From: Aeromonas sobria
GTDB lineage: Bacteria > Pseudomonadota > Gammaproteobacteria > Enterobacterales > Aeromonadaceae
Direction: 5' to 3'
Assembly (NCBI RefSeq): GCF_000820145.1
Contig: NZ_CDBW01000006.1
Span: 302,257 to 366,256, forward strand
Length of the DNA stretch: 64,000 nt
Shown: positions 37,508-47,531 of the stretch, in pieces
How the letters are laid out: each line of letters opens with the position of its first letter
Position numbering within the stretch: position 1 is the first letter of the stretch
Notes under the pieces: generated by a model
What the model was told of the DNA's origin: nothing
Seen by the model: only the letters and a program-made list of their open reading frames with translations
The model's database searches: none
Made by a program: the position numbers and the translations under genes

Positions 37508-38992
37508 TTAGCTCATGGTGATCTGGCGCACCACCTCGGCGATGACGGTGGGGCGCTCGGCAATTTCCGGCTCACTGTCGTTGTCGAGACGTTCACGCTG
37601 ATGGGCTTTCTGCTGTTCGTTATCGAGCCACAGCAGGCTCTGGTAGTACTGGCGCACGTTATTGACATAGTTGCGCGCCTCGCTGCCACGGGCGTAGCCA
37701 TAACGCACCTTGCGATGCCAGCGTGCTTGTTGCAGCAGCGGCAGCACCTCTTTTACATCGCTCCAGGCATCGGGATTCTTGCCCAGCTCTTTGGTCAGGC
37801 GGCGAGCATCCATCATGTGGCCGTAACCTATGTTGTAGGCGGTGAGAGCAAACCACACCTTCTCGTCATCGGGCACTGAATCGGGCACCTTCTCCATCAT
37901 CTGTTGCAGATAGAGGGAACCCCCCTTGATGCTCTGTTCCGGATGAAGTCGGTTATTGACCCCCATCGCTTTGGCTGTCGGTTCGGTCAGCATCATCATG
38001 CCGCGCACGCCGGTGTAGGAGCGGGCCTGCGGGTCCCAGTGGGACTCCTGATAGCTGATGGCGGCGAGCAGACGCCAGTCGATATTCTTGGCGTGGGTCT
38101 GGAACAGCGACTGGTACTTGGGCAGCAGGCTCTTGGCGCGCTGCAAGAAGGTGCGGGTATCGACAAAGTCGAAGTTCTGCACGTGGCCGAAGTACTTCTC
38201 GTCCAGCTTGGCGATGGCACCATCCATGAAGCGCTGACCGAAGAAGTCGATGACGCTGGCATAGAGGCTGTCATCGGGCAGCTTGCTCATGGCCCAGGCG
38301 ACGGTCTGCTGCTGGGCCAGGGTCAGCCCCTCGGTGAGTTCTGGGTAGTAGCGCTGGGTACGGGCCAGCACGGTATCCTGCACCACCGTGTAGTCAATCT
38401 TGCCATCCACCACCTGCTTGAGCAGCTCCTCCACATCGGCGTTGTGGCTGGTGCTCCACGTCAGTTTGGGATTCTCCTTGCTCATCTCCTTGAGCAGGTC
38501 TTCACCGGTGGAGCCGGCGGCCACTACCAGCTTGCCTTTGATGTCGTTCAACGAGGCAGGCTTGGGTTTGCCATTGCGATAGACCAGCTTGGGGGAGACT
38601 TGATAGAAGCCTGGGCCGAAGCGAAACAGCTCGCGCCGCTCGGGGGTGACCATGATGGCGGCAGCCGCCAGATCGAGTTTGCCCTTTTTCAGCAGGGCGA
38701 CCAGTTCGTCAGTGGTGTCGACCGGGATGATGGTGAGCTTCACCCCCAACCAGTCGGCATAACTTTGCGCCAGCTCGTAATCGAACCCCTGGGCGAGGTC
38801 ATCACGCTGGTAATAAGAGGTGGGGCCATAGATGGTGCCAACCCGGATCTCGCCGCGCTGGCGGATCTGCTCCAGCTGGCTGGAGGGGCTATAGAAATCG
38901 CAGCCGACTAGCGTCAGCGTCAACAACAACCCGATAAACAGTCGAAAAATGCATCGCAAGTAGGTGAGTACCTTTGTTGAAAAAATCGGCAT
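37508..38992 (-). CDS. mltF: Membrane-bound lytic murein transglycosylase F
   Basis: 494 residues. A lipoprotein signal ends at LTLVGC (Cys31). A periplasmic solute-binding-like regulatory domain (about 45-265) is followed by an SLT lysozyme-like domain (about 290-430) with the catalytic glutamate in SYQESHWDPQA and the TAYNIGYGHMMDARRL motif. It cuts peptidoglycan glycan chains to 1,6-anhydro ends at the outer membrane. It is divergent from purL, as in E. coli. Confidence 0.95.
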   Translation of the reverse strand: MPIFSTKVLTYLRCIFRLFIGLLLTLTLVGCDFYSPSSQLEQIRQRGEIRVGTIYGPTSYYQRDDLAQGFDYELAQSYADWLGVKLTIIPVDTTDELVALLKKGKLDLAAAAIMVTPERRELFRFGPGFYQVSPKLVYRNGKPKPASLNDIKGKLVVAAGSTGEDLLKEMSKENPKLTWSTSHNADVEELLKQVVDGKIDYTVVQDTVLARTQRYYPELTEGLTLAQQQTVAWAMSKLPDDSLYASVIDFFGQRFMDGAIAKLDEKYFGHVQNFDFVDTRTFLQRAKSLLPKYQSLFQTHAKNIDWRLLAAISYQESHWDPQARSYTGVRGMMMLTEPTAKAMGVNNRLHPEQSIKGGSLYLQQMMEKVPDSVPDDEKVWFALTAYNIGYGHMMDARRLTKELGKNPDAWSDVKEVLPLLQQARWHRKVRYGYARGSEARNYVNNVRQYYQSLLWLDNEQQKAHQRERLDNDSEPEIAERPTVIAEVVRQITMS

Positions 38993-39025
38993 TTGTCAAA
39001 AAAGAGGCACCTTTATACCAGAGAG

Positions 39026-39041
39026 TGTGCGCCGAGTCACA
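39026..39041. promoter_or_regulatory. CRP-like site between mltF and purL
   Basis: TGTGC-GCCGAG-TCACA matches 9 of 10 consensus CRP positions. It is about 33 nt before the mltF start and about 65 nt before the expected purL transcription start; which gene it serves is not clear. Confidence 0.35.
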
Positions 39042-39053
39042 CAGCATGAAATG

Positions 39054-39069
39054 AGAAAAACGTTTGTCC
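39054..39069 (+). promoter_or_regulatory. PurR-like operator at the purL promoter
   Basis: AGAAAAACGTTTGTCC keeps the PurR core AANCGNTT but deviates at outer positions. It covers the -35 of the purL promoter. Confidence 0.45.
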
Positions 39070-39092
39070 GCTGTGAGCCAGATCCCTATAAT
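39063..39092 (+). promoter_or_regulatory. purL promoter
   Basis: TTTGTC (39063-39068), an 18-nt spacer, and consensus TATAAT (39087-39092), 50 nt before the purL ATG. Confidence 0.7.
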
Positions 39093-39141
39093 ACGCGCGT
39101 CTCAATTCCCCCCCACTTTAAAACTAGGTGAGAAAGGTTAT

Positions 39142-42100
39142 ATGGATATCTTGCGTGGTGCCCCAGCGCTGTCTGATTTTCGTGTCCAAAAACTGCTGCA
39201 GCGCTTAGCGCAGATTGCGGCAAAAAGTGAACTGGAAAGTGGAAAAGAGAGTGGATTAGAGATAGAGGATGTCTATGCCGAATATGTGCACTTTGCCGAG
39301 CTGACGAGCCCCCTGTCGCCCCCTGAGCGAGCGAGGCTGGGCCAGCTCCTGCACTCTGGTGCACAACATGGCCCGACTATCCCCGCACATACCCCCAGCG
39401 GTCAGCTGTTTCTTGTTACCCCCCGTCCCGGCACTATCTCCCCCTGGTCTTCCAAAGCAACCGACATCGCCCACAACTGCGGCATGACCAAGGTCAAGCG
39501 GCTGGAGCGAGGTATTGCCTATTACCTGACAATCAAAGGCGGTCAGGGTGAGCTGAGTGCAGCCCAGCGCAGCGCCATTGCCGCAGAGCTCCATGACCGG
39601 ATGATGGAAGTGGTGTTTGCCGACATGGCAGCGGCGAGCGCCCTGTTTGCTCACCACGAGCCGCGTCCCTTCACCCAGGTGGATGTACTGGGTGGTGGTC
39701 GCGCCGCGCTGGCCGAAGCCAACGTGTCGTTGGGTCTGGCACTGGCCGATGACGAAATCGACTATCTGGTGGAGAATTTCACCCGGCTTGGTCGCAACCC
39801 CAACGACATTGAGCTTTACATGTTTGCCCAGGCAAACTCCGAGCACTGTCGTCACAAGATTTTCAACGCCGACTGGACCATCGACGGCGAGCAGCAGCCC
39901 AAGTCGCTGTTCAAGATGATCAAGAACACCTTCGAACAGACGCCGGATCATGTCCTCTCTGCTTATAAAGACAACGCCGCCGTGATGGAAGGGAGCCAGG
40001 GTGGCCGCTTCTTCCCGAGTCCGGCCAATGGTGAGTATCAATACCACCAGGAGCGGGTCGACATCCTGATGAAGGTGGAGACCCATAACCACCCGACCGC
40101 CATCTCGCCGTTCCCGGGGGCGGCCACCGGCTCCGGCGGCGAAATCCGCGACGAGGGTGCCACCGGCCGTGGTGCCAAGCCCAAAGCGGGTCTGGTGGGT
40201 TTTTCCGTCTCCAACCTGCGCATCCCCGGCTTCGAGCAGCCCTGGGAGCAGGATTTCGGCAAGCCGAGCCGCATCGTCAGCGCCTTTGACATCATGCAGG
40301 AAGGTCCCCTCGGCGGCGCGGCGTTTAACAACGAGTTCGGCCGTCCGGCGATTCTCGGCTACTTCCGTACCTTCGAAGAGGAGGTGCCAAGCCACAATGG
40401 CGTCGAGGTGCGTGGTTACCACAAACCCATCATGCTGGCGGGCGGCATTGGCAACATCCGCAGCGAACACGTGCAGAAAGGGGAGATCCCGATCGGCGCA
40501 GCCCTGATTGTGTTGGGCGGCCCGGCGATGAACATCGGTCTGGGCGGCGGTGCGGCATCAAGCATGGCCTCCGGTCAGTCGGCCGAAGATCTCGATTTTG
40601 CCTCGGTACAGCGTGACAACCCCGAGATGGAGCGCCGTTGCCAGGAGGTGATCGATCGCTGCTGGCAGATGGGGGAGGCGAACCCTATCGTCTTCATTCA
40701 TGACGTCGGTGCGGGCGGTCTTTCCAACGCCATGCCGGAGCTGGTCAACGACGGCGAGCGTGGCGGCCGCTTTGATTTGCGCGCCATCCAGAGCGACGAG
40801 CCGGGCATGAGCCCGCTGGAGATCTGGTGCAACGAATCCCAGGAGCGTTACGTGCTGGCGGTGGCGCAGGAGCAGTTACCCCTGTTCAAGGCACTGTGCG
40901 AGCGCGAGCGCGCCCCTTATGCAGTGATCGGTACCGCTACCGAAGAGAAGCATCTGACGCTGTCGGATGCACACTTTGACAACCAGCCCATCGACTTGCC
41001 GCTTGACGTGTTGCTGGGCAAGGCGCCCAAGATGCACCGCGACGTGGAGACCCTGCCCGCCCAAGGCAAGGCGCTCCAGCTCGATGGCATCACTTTGAGT
41101 GACGCGGCCGAGCGGGTCTTGCGCCTGCCGACCGTGGCAGAAAAATCCTTCCTTATCACCATTGGCGATCGCAGCGTCACCGGTCTGGTTAACCGCGACC
41201 AGATGGTTGGCCCCTGGCAGATCCCGGTGGCTGACTGCGCCGTCACCGCCGCCACCTACGACAGCTATCACGGTGAAGCCATGTCGATGGGTGAGCGCAC
41301 CCCGGTAGCGCTGCTCTCCCACGCTGCATCCGCCCGTATGGCGGTGGCGGAAGCGCTCACCAACCTGGCACCGGCTCATATCGGTTCCCTTAAACGGGTC
41401 AAGCTCTCTGCCAACTGGATGTCCGCTGCCGGTCACCCGGGGGAAGATGCCGGTCTCTATGAGGCGGTCAAAGCGGTGGGTGAAGAGCTCTGTCCGGCCC
41501 TTGGTATCACCATTCCGGTCGGTAAGGACTCCATGTCCATGAAGACCCGCTGGCAGCAAGATGGCAAGGAGCAAAGCGTCACCTCGCCGCTCTCCCTGCT
41601 GATCACTGCCTTTGCCCGGGTTGAGGATGTGCGCAGCACAGTGACCCCACAGCTGCGAACCGATCTCGGTGAAACTGACCTTATCCTGATTGATCTTGGC
41701 AACGGCAAGCAGCGTCTCGGTGCTTCCGCCTTGGCGCAGGTCTATCGCCAGTTGGGTGACAAGGCGCCGGATCTCGACAATCCGGTTCAGCTCAAGGGCT
41801 TCTTCAACGCCATTCAGGCGCTGGTGGCCGATCGCAAACTGATCGCCTATCACGACCGCTCCGATGGTGGCCTGTTCGTTACCCTGACCGAGATGGCGTT
41901 TGCTGGTCACTGCGGCCTCGACATCCAGCTCGATCGCATCGGCGGCGAGCTGTTGCCAGCGCTGTTCAACGAAGAGCTGGGCGCCGTCATTCAGGTACGC
42001 CGCGAAGATAAAGAGGCGGTGATGACCCTGCTGGCCGGTCACGGTCTGGCGGCTTGCTCCCACGTGCTTGGCACAGTGCGCGAGGGGGATCTCATCACCT

Positions 42101-43092
42101 TGCAGCGTGCGGGTCAGGAGCTCTATCGCGCCAGCCGCACCGCGCTGCGCACTCTCTGGGGTGAGACCAGCTGGCAGATGCAGCGTCTGCGTGACAACCC
42201 GGCGTGCGCGGATCAAGAGCACGCCGCCCGTCAGGACGCCACCGATCCGGGTCTGCATGCCAAGCTCAGCTACAACCCGTCTGAGGATGTGGCTGCGCCC
42301 TATATTGCCCGTGGTGTCTCCCCCCGTCTGGCGGTGCTGCGCGAGCAGGGGGTCAACTCCCACGTGGAGATGGCTGCGGCGTTCGATCGTGCCGGCTTTG
42401 CGGCAGTGGACGTCCACATGAGCGACATTCTCTCTGGCCGCATCAAGCTGGAGGAGTTCCAGACCCTGGTGGCCTGTGGCGGCTTCTCCTACGGTGACGT
42501 GCTGGGCGCCGGTGAAGGCTGGGCCAAGTCCATCCTGTTCAACGACAACGCCCGCGCGCAGTTCCAGCGCTTCTTCGAGCGTGGCGATACCCTCTCCCTT
42601 GGGGTGTGCAACGGTTGCCAGATGATGTCCAACCTGCGGGATCTCATCCCGGGCGCCGATCTGTGGCCGCGCTTTGTTCGTAACCACTCCGAGCGCTTCG
42701 AAGCGCGCTTCAGCCTGGTGCAGGTGCAGGAATCGCCCTCCGCCTTCTTCGCCGGGATGGCAGGCTCTGTGATGCCCATTGCCGTCTCCCACGGGGAAGG
42801 GCGCGTGGAGGTGCGCGATGCCGCTCACCTGAGCGCGTTGCAAGCCAGCGGTCTGGTGGGTCTGCGTTTTGTTGATAACCGCGGTCAGGTGACCGAGCAA
42901 TACCCGGCCAACCCGAACGGCTCGCCGGACGGTATCACCGCCGTGACCACCATCGATGGCCGCGCCACCATCATGATGCCGCACCCGGAGCGGGTGTTCC
43001 GCACCGTGGCCAACTCCTGGCACCCGGACAACTGGGGAGAGGATGGCGCCTGGATGCGGATGTTCCGCAACGCCCGGGTCCGTCTGGGTTAA
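39142..43092 (+). CDS. purL: Phosphoribosylformylglycinamidine synthase (FGAM synthase)
   Basis: 1316 residues, the large single-chain form. It turns FGAR, ATP and glutamine into FGAM in purine synthesis. In order: N-terminal PurS-like part, linker, the two ATP-binding halves ([38 protein letters not shown]), and a C-terminal glutaminase domain with the nucleophile in [10 protein letters not shown] and the later MPHPERVFR. The start at 39142 ([11 protein letters not shown]) has GAAAGG upstream; a frame open to 39064 would run through the promoter. Confidence 0.98.
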   Translation: MDILRGAPALSDFRVQKLLQRLAQIAAKSELESGKESGLEIEDVYAEYVHFAELTSPLSPPERARLGQLLHSGAQHGPTIPAHTPSGQLFLVTPRPGTISPWSSKATDIAHNCGMTKVKRLERGIAYYLTIKGGQGELSAAQRSAIAAELHDRMMEVVFADMAAASALFAHHEPRPFTQVDVLGGGRAALAEANVSLGLALADDEIDYLVENFTRLGRNPNDIELYMFAQANSEHCRHKIFNADWTIDGEQQPKSLFKMIKNTFEQTPDHVLSAYKDNAAVMEGSQGGRFFPSPANGEYQYHQERVDILMKVETHNHPTAISPFPGAATGSGGEIRDEGATGRGAKPKAGLVGFSVSNLRIPGFEQPWEQDFGKPSRIVSAFDIMQEGPLGGAAFNNEFGRPAILGYFRTFEEEVPSHNGVEVRGYHKPIMLAGGIGNIRSEHVQKGEIPIGAALIVLGGPAMNIGLGGGAASSMASGQSAEDLDFASVQRDNPEMERRCQEVIDRCWQMGEANPIVFIHDVGAGGLSNAMPELVNDGERGGRFDLRAIQSDEPGMSPLEIWCNESQERYVLAVAQEQLPLFKALCERERAPYAVIGTATEEKHLTLSDAHFDNQPIDLPLDVLLGKAPKMHRDVETLPAQGKALQLDGITLSDAAERVLRLPTVAEKSFLITIGDRSVTGLVNRDQMVGPWQIPVADCAVTAATYDSYHGEAMSMGERTPVALLSHAASARMAVAEALTNLAPAHIGSLKRVKLSANWMSAAGHPGEDAGLYEAVKAVGEELCPALGITIPVGKDSMSMKTRWQQDGKEQSVTSPLSLLITAFARVEDVRSTVTPQLRTDLGETDLILIDLGNGKQRLGASALAQVYRQLGDKAPDLDNPVQLKGFFNAIQALVADRKLIAYHDRSDGGLFVTLTEMAFAGHCGLDIQLDRIGGELLPALFNEELGAVIQVRREDKEAVMTLLAGHGLAACSHVLGTVREGDLITLQRAGQELYRASRTALRTLWGETSWQMQRLRDNPACADQEHAARQDATDPGLHAKLSYNPSEDVAAPYIARGVSPRLAVLREQGVNSHVEMAAAFDRAGFAAVDVHMSDILSGRIKLEEFQTLVACGGFSYGDVLGAGEGWAKSILFNDNARAQFQRFFERGDTLSLGVCNGCQMMSNLRDLIPGADLWPRFVRNHSERFEARFSLVQVQESPSAFFAGMAGSVMPIAVSHGEGRVEVRDAAHLSALQASGLVGLRFVDNRGQVTEQYPANPNGSPDGITAVTTIDGRATIMMPHPERVFRTVANSWHPDNWGEDGAWMRMFRNARVRLG

Positions 43093-43120
43093 TACTGACG
43101 GCGCAAGCGCATAAAAACAG

Positions 43121-43147
43121 AAACCGGCCAATTGGCCGGTTTTTTTA
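43121..43147. terminator. Bidirectional terminator between purL and the HD-GYP operon
   Basis: AAACCGGCC, loop AATT, GGCCGGTTT with seven T in a row on the plus side; on the minus side the tail is CTGTTTTTAT. Confidence 0.9.
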
Positions 43148-43156
43148 TCCGTCGCG

Positions 43157-44701
43157 TTACGGTTTGCCGAGCGGTTGGGGGATAAAGTCCCCCCGGTCGA
43201 GGATCCGCAGACAGGCATCCACCACATCCGCATCGAGCTGGTGGCCGCACATCTGGATGATCTGCTCACGGGCCTGGGGAATGCCAAGGGCGGCGCGGTA
43301 GGGGCGATCCGATGACATGGATTCGACGATATCGGCGACGGTGAGGATGCGGGCCTCCAGCAGGATCTCATCCCCCTTGAGCCCCTGCGGATAGCCGGAG
43401 CCATCGAGATACTCATGGTGTTGGTGGATCATTTGGGCGATGGGCCAGGGGAAGTCGATATCCTTGAGCACCAGATAGCCGATGGCCGGGTGCTCCTTGA
43501 CCAGCTCGAACTCGAGCGGCGTGAGGCGATCCGGTTTGGTGAGGATCTCGGCGGGCACCTGGATCTTGCCGATATCGTGCACCATGGCCCCCAGATAGAG
43601 TCCCCGCAGCTGCCTTTCTGCCAGCCGAAGCTCCCTGCCGATTGCCTGGGCCAGCCGGGCCACATGTTTCTGATGACCCGCCGTGTAGGGATCGCGCTGC
43701 TCCAGCACGGCGGCGATGGCGCCCAGCGCATCTTCCAGTGCCAGTTCCAGCTGGCGGGCGTGGAGGATCTTCTCCTGCTGCGAGTGCAGGTAGGCCTGCT
43801 GGGTATGGCGCGCTTGCAGGCCGTAGGCGAGGTAGTCGGTTAACTGGATGAAGAGTTGCTCCTCCTCCTGACTGAACAGCCGTTGCTGGTCGCTGTGAAT
43901 GATCAGTGCACCCGGTTGCTCTCCCTGCAGTGGCAGGGGGATAAGCAGGTGGGAGTAAAGTGGGTGGCGTCTGTGCTGCGACCGCTCATGGCAGATGATC
44001 TGATTGAGGCTACGCTGGTGGAGGATGGCCGGTCCGAGTGCATCATCGGTCAACCACAGTGCCTGCTCTGATGCGTCGGCACTGCCTGCCCGCGCCACGA
44101 TCCGGGGCGGTTGGCCGGGATCCGGGGAGTTTTGCAGCACGGCCACTAACGGAAAGCGATCGTCGAAGGCGATGGCATCACAAATATCTTGCAGCAGCAG
44201 CGGCTCATCGCCCGGTTTGAGCAGGGCGTGATGGGCGCGGCTGATCGCCTGCTGGGTCCAGCTGTACTGCTGCAGTTTCTCCTGCTGCCACTTCTGCTCG
44301 GTAATGTCTTCAAAGAAGATGCCGACCCCCACGATCGCTCCCGCTTCATCGCGCAGGGGAAACTTGGTGGTGCTGAGCCAGCGGGACTCTCTGCCCTTGA
44401 GATAGGGCTCTTCGATGTGTTGACGTATACCTTCGCGCATCACCCGAGTGTCATCCTCCCGATAGCGTCGCACCAATTCGGGCGGAAAAAAATCGCTGTC
44501 ATTCTTGCCGACCAATGCCTCGGGAGGAAGGGCCAGATCATCGGCCAGCAGGCGGTTGCCGGCGAGGTAGATGAAGCGGGTGTCCTTGAGCAGCACCCGG
44601 TAGGGGAGCTGGTCCATCACCTGAGTCAGCAACATGGCCGATGAGGGGAGGGCATCTGGCAGGTGATGGTGGAGTGAATAGGGGGTGAGCAGTTCAGACA
44701 T
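43157..44701 (-). CDS. PAS-GAF-HD-GYP protein, probable cyclic-di-GMP phosphodiesterase
   Basis: 514 residues. A PAS domain (about 25-140, ending FFEDITEQ), a GAF-like domain (about 155-310) and an HD-GYP domain (about 330-500). HD-GYP residues are all present: AGHQKHVARLA, MVHDIGKI (His375-Asp376), EHPAIGYLVL, HHEYLDGSGYPQGL. Such enzymes hydrolyse cyclic-di-GMP. There are no membrane segments, so it should sense a cytoplasmic cue. It begins 1 nt after its upstream neighbour ends and is third in the FIST/HD-GYP/HD-GYP operon. Confidence 0.9.
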   Translation of the reverse strand: MSELLTPYSLHHHLPDALPSSAMLLTQVMDQLPYRVLLKDTRFIYLAGNRLLADDLALPPEALVGKNDSDFFPPELVRRYREDDTRVMREGIRQHIEEPYLKGRESRWLSTTKFPLRDEAGAIVGVGIFFEDITEQKWQQEKLQQYSWTQQAISRAHHALLKPGDEPLLLQDICDAIAFDDRFPLVAVLQNSPDPGQPPRIVARAGSADASEQALWLTDDALGPAILHQRSLNQIICHERSQHRRHPLYSHLLIPLPLQGEQPGALIIHSDQQRLFSQEEEQLFIQLTDYLAYGLQARHTQQAYLHSQQEKILHARQLELALEDALGAIAAVLEQRDPYTAGHQKHVARLAQAIGRELRLAERQLRGLYLGAMVHDIGKIQVPAEILTKPDRLTPLEFELVKEHPAIGYLVLKDIDFPWPIAQMIHQHHEYLDGSGYPQGLKGDEILLEARILTVADIVESMSSDRPYRAALGIPQAREQIIQMCGHQLDADVVDACLRILDRGDFIPQPLGKP

Positions 44702-44702
44702 A

Positions 44703-46160
44703 TTATCCCGCCTTGTTCATGGCCTGGCTGATGGGGGGGCTGAAGTGGTAGCCGGTTTGCCACAGCTGGATGCAGGTATTGACGACCTGTTCATCGTAGC
44801 GGATCCCGGCATAGCGGATCAGTTCGGCAAAGGCGTCGCTCAGGGGCATGGCGCGGCGAAACGGACGGTGGGCCGTCATGGCGATCAGCGAGTCTGCCAC
44901 CCGGATTATTCTTGCTTCCAGGGCAATGGCATTGCCCGCCAGCCCTTGCGGATAGCCGCTGCCATCAAGGTTTTCGTGGTGTTGCTGCACTATGGTGGCG
45001 ATGGGCCAGGGGAAGTCGATCTGCTTGAGAATATCGTGACCTGCTTGCGGATGCTGTTTGATCAGTTCGAACTCCACCGGTCGCAGTTCACGGGGGCGGG
45101 TGATGATCTCGGTGGGGGTCTGCAGCAGGCCGATATTGTGCACCATGGCGGCCAGCCCCAGCCCATCGAGCTGTTCCTGACGCAGCTGCATGGTCTGCCC
45201 GATAGCCAGCGCCAGATCATGCACCCTCCGCTCATGGCCTGCGCTGTTGCGATCCTTGTGAGAGATGGCGCTGGCGAGGGCGCTAATGGCCTGGAACAGC
45301 AGATCACGCTGGTGGCGTTCGCTCTCTTTAAGGCGGGTGATATCGACCAGCGTGCCGATGATGCCCGCGATCATCCCCTGATGGTCGTAGAAGAGATCCT
45401 TGAAGCAGATGACCTGATAGCGCATGCCATTGCGATCGTGCAGCTGTAGCTCGAAGCACTGGGGCTGGCGGTTTCGCAGTAATTCGGTTTCCCGTACGGA
45501 GTACTCCTCCGCCATGCCGACTGGCAGCAATTCATTGGTCCGCTTGCCGAGTAGCGCCTCTTTGTTGATCCCGATCACCTGACTGAAGGCCGGATTGCAG
45601 CCCAGAAAACGCCCCTCGATATCCTTGTAGAACACCGGGATCGGGATGGCTTTGAGCAGGGATTCGTTGAAGTGCTGCAGATCTTTCAATTCGGCTTGCT
45701 GGCGCAGGGCGAGTAGTTCGCTGTCTTTGCACAACTGAATGGTGCGCGCCAGATTGCCGAGCACCGGGCTGAACAGATGACAGACGGGCACCAGTTGCTG
45801 CTGTGGCTGGGGGGCGAGCAACAAGATGAGATAGCCCCCGTCGACTCTGAGACGATAGGCAAAGCGATAGGGGCGGCTACCCGGCAGCGGGATCGTCTGC
45901 TGCAGCAGGCAGTGCGCCTCCTCGCTGACCCATGCAGGCAGGGTCAGGGTGGTACCGGTATGCTGGCACAACTGCTCGTCGCCAATCGCCTTGAGCAGGG
46001 TGTATCCCTCCGGTTTTTGTTGCAAGACCACACCGACTGGCGTGGCGCAGTGGTACATGAAACGTTGCAATACCTTGGTAAGCAAGGCATCCAGGGTCAC
46101 TTCGCGCCCGATACAGAGCGCCAGATCGCACACAATCGCCATGGCGTGATCGTTATTCAT
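44703..46160 (-). CDS. PAS-HD-GYP protein with a degenerate HD motif
   Basis: 485 residues. The N-terminal region (1-160) looks like a divergent GAF domain. A PAS domain follows (about 165-285, ending LVDITRLKESE), then HD-GYP (about 290-460). The GYP part is intact (HHENLDGSGYPQGL, QHPQAGHDIL), and AGHERRVHDLA keeps the first histidine. The HD pair reads MVHNIGLL: His341-Asn342 in place of HD, with the following GK also lost. Asp at that site binds both metals in the family, so activity is doubtful; it may act as a cyclic-di-GMP binder or partner of the intact copy. It overlaps the FIST gene by 4 nt. Confidence 0.88.
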   Translation of the reverse strand: MNNDHAMAIVCDLALCIGREVTLDALLTKVLQRFMYHCATPVGVVLQQKPEGYTLLKAIGDEQLCQHTGTTLTLPAWVSEEAHCLLQQTIPLPGSRPYRFAYRLRVDGGYLILLLAPQPQQQLVPVCHLFSPVLGNLARTIQLCKDSELLALRQQAELKDLQHFNESLLKAIPIPVFYKDIEGRFLGCNPAFSQVIGINKEALLGKRTNELLPVGMAEEYSVRETELLRNRQPQCFELQLHDRNGMRYQVICFKDLFYDHQGMIAGIIGTLVDITRLKESERHQRDLLFQAISALASAISHKDRNSAGHERRVHDLALAIGQTMQLRQEQLDGLGLAAMVHNIGLLQTPTEIITRPRELRPVEFELIKQHPQAGHDILKQIDFPWPIATIVQQHHENLDGSGYPQGLAGNAIALEARIIRVADSLIAMTAHRPFRRAMPLSDAFAELIRYAGIRYDEQVVNTCIQLWQTGYHFSPPISQAMNKAG

Positions 46161-47293
46161 ACCAATGCCCCGTTGCAGAGAATGGCGCCGTTATGAAACT
46201 GGGGATAATCCCCACTGCGGATGCTGCCAATTTCACCCAGTGAGAGCGCGCCTGCCAGCTCGCCAGCGCCCGAGTCGCTCAGCAGGGTGTGCAACTCGGT
46301 CACCGTCTGCTGGCCAAAGTGCAACTGGCGTCCCGCGCAGTAGTAGACCTCCAGCAAGTGCGCCCGGGTGAGGGCTTGTTGCTGGTTGAGGCGCCTGGCC
46401 AGTGAGCAGGCATGCTCGGTGGCACTCTCCGGCGCCTTCAGTAGTGTGAGGATGCTGTGCTCGGATACTTCGCTCGAGCAGATCAGGGCACCCTCATCCG
46501 TTACATCGACCGGGATCCTGACAATCACATCCCCATTGGCCCGCAACAGGCCAAGGGGCATGTGTACCACGAAGTGGTAGAACTCCTCGTGCGTCAGCGT
46601 GTGTTGGAACTGCTGGCGGATCAGCTCCTGATAGGTGTGAAAAGCCGGTTGCCAATCGATGTAGGTGATGGTGTTGGCACTGCTGCTGGTGGCCAGCATC
46701 GGTTGGGCCGAGAGTTGATAGCCATGCTCCAGAAAGGGAAAGCTGTTGTTTGGCAGCAGCGTGCAGGTGACCCCGTAGGCAAGTTGCCGCTGGTTGTCGA
46801 ACAGACAGGCAAGGGGGGTGAAGCTGCCGCTGCCAGCGTTGGTTCCGGCATAGTTGACGCGATTGGCCAGCCGCAGATAAAGGGCATCCAGAATGGAGGC
46901 AATATTGGGAATGAGGTTGTCGAAGGTCAGAAACAGGGTCGGTGGCGGCGAGAGGGTTGGCCAGGTTGCCAGTATGCTTGCCACCTGATCTGCGATCAGT
47001 CGGGCCAGCTGTGCGGCATCCCCCTCTGGTGGCAGTGGTATCAAGGTCGCCTGATAGGGTTCTGGTCTGGGCAGTAACCATGCCCCTTGTGGTAGCAATC
47101 CTTGCGCGCCGAGCAGCTGTGGGAAAATGGCGCCATCTAGGGTGATCTCAAGGTCGTTGCACAACTGCTGCAACAGCGCGACCTGTGAACTTTCCTGTTC
47201 AGCCAGCAGTATGGTCAGTTTTCCGCCTTGATAGGGCCTGAGCGTAGCTGCCAGTTCTGTCGGGTTAAATTGGCAAACGTAATGTTGCTTCAT
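46157..47293 (-). CDS. FIST-domain sensory protein
   Basis: 378 residues from the ATG at 47293, which has TGGAG 9 nt upstream; an in-frame ATG at 47308 is poorly served. FIST-N (about 30-215, with RVNYAGTNAGSGSF and LAYGVTCTLLPNNSFPFLEHG) and FIST-C (about 220-360, HTYQELIRQQF to ALSLGEIGSI). FIST proteins are soluble sensors; the NosP group binds haem and nitric oxide and often sits beside cyclic-di-GMP genes. Assignment to NosP is a hypothesis here. It is first in a tight operon with two HD-GYP genes. Confidence 0.8.
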   Translation of the reverse strand: MKQHYVCQFNPTELAATLRPYQGGKLTILLAEQESSQVALLQQLCNDLEITLDGAIFPQLLGAQGLLPQGAWLLPRPEPYQATLIPLPPEGDAAQLARLIADQVASILATWPTLSPPPTLFLTFDNLIPNIASILDALYLRLANRVNYAGTNAGSGSFTPLACLFDNQRQLAYGVTCTLLPNNSFPFLEHGYQLSAQPMLATSSSANTITYIDWQPAFHTYQELIRQQFQHTLTHEEFYHFVVHMPLGLLRANGDVIVRIPVDVTDEGALICSSEVSEHSILTLLKAPESATEHACSLARRLNQQQALTRAHLLEVYYCAGRQLHFGQQTVTELHTLLSDSGAGELAGALSLGEIGSIRSGDYPQFHNGAILCNGALV

Positions 47294-47470
47294 CAATCTG
47301 AACTCCATTCCAGAATCTGATGACTATATCAACATGAGATTCATAAGGATATTTTTAATCCCTGTGACTGTGACTGAACACCAACTCGGGTGACAGCGAC
47401 TCTCCTGTCGCAGGGGGATTGGGTGGCGAGTCAAAGAGAGCGGAAGCACGTTAATTGGGCTGGAAAGAAA

Positions 47471-47497
47471 AAACCGGCAGCCAAGGCTGCCGGTTTT
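47471..47497 (-). terminator. Terminator of the nuo operon
   Basis: AAACCGGCAGCC and GGCTGCCGGTTT, a perfect 12-bp stem, followed on the minus strand by TTTCTTTCC. It lies 35 nt past the nuoN stop. Confidence 0.9.
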
Positions 47498-47531
47498 GAC
47501 GGGTAATGATGAGGGGGAATGTCAGCGAAGG

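Noticed and set aside
40876..43416. Minus-strand open frame of 846 codons opposite purL
   Set aside because: It lies opposite conserved purL domains and runs through the terminator and into the HD-GYP gene; no domain seen.
47294..47420. FNR- or NsrR-type site before the FIST gene
   Set aside because: TTGAT...ATCAG has a 6-nt rather than 4-nt spacer, and the A+T-rich stretch does not fit the NsrR motif well enough.
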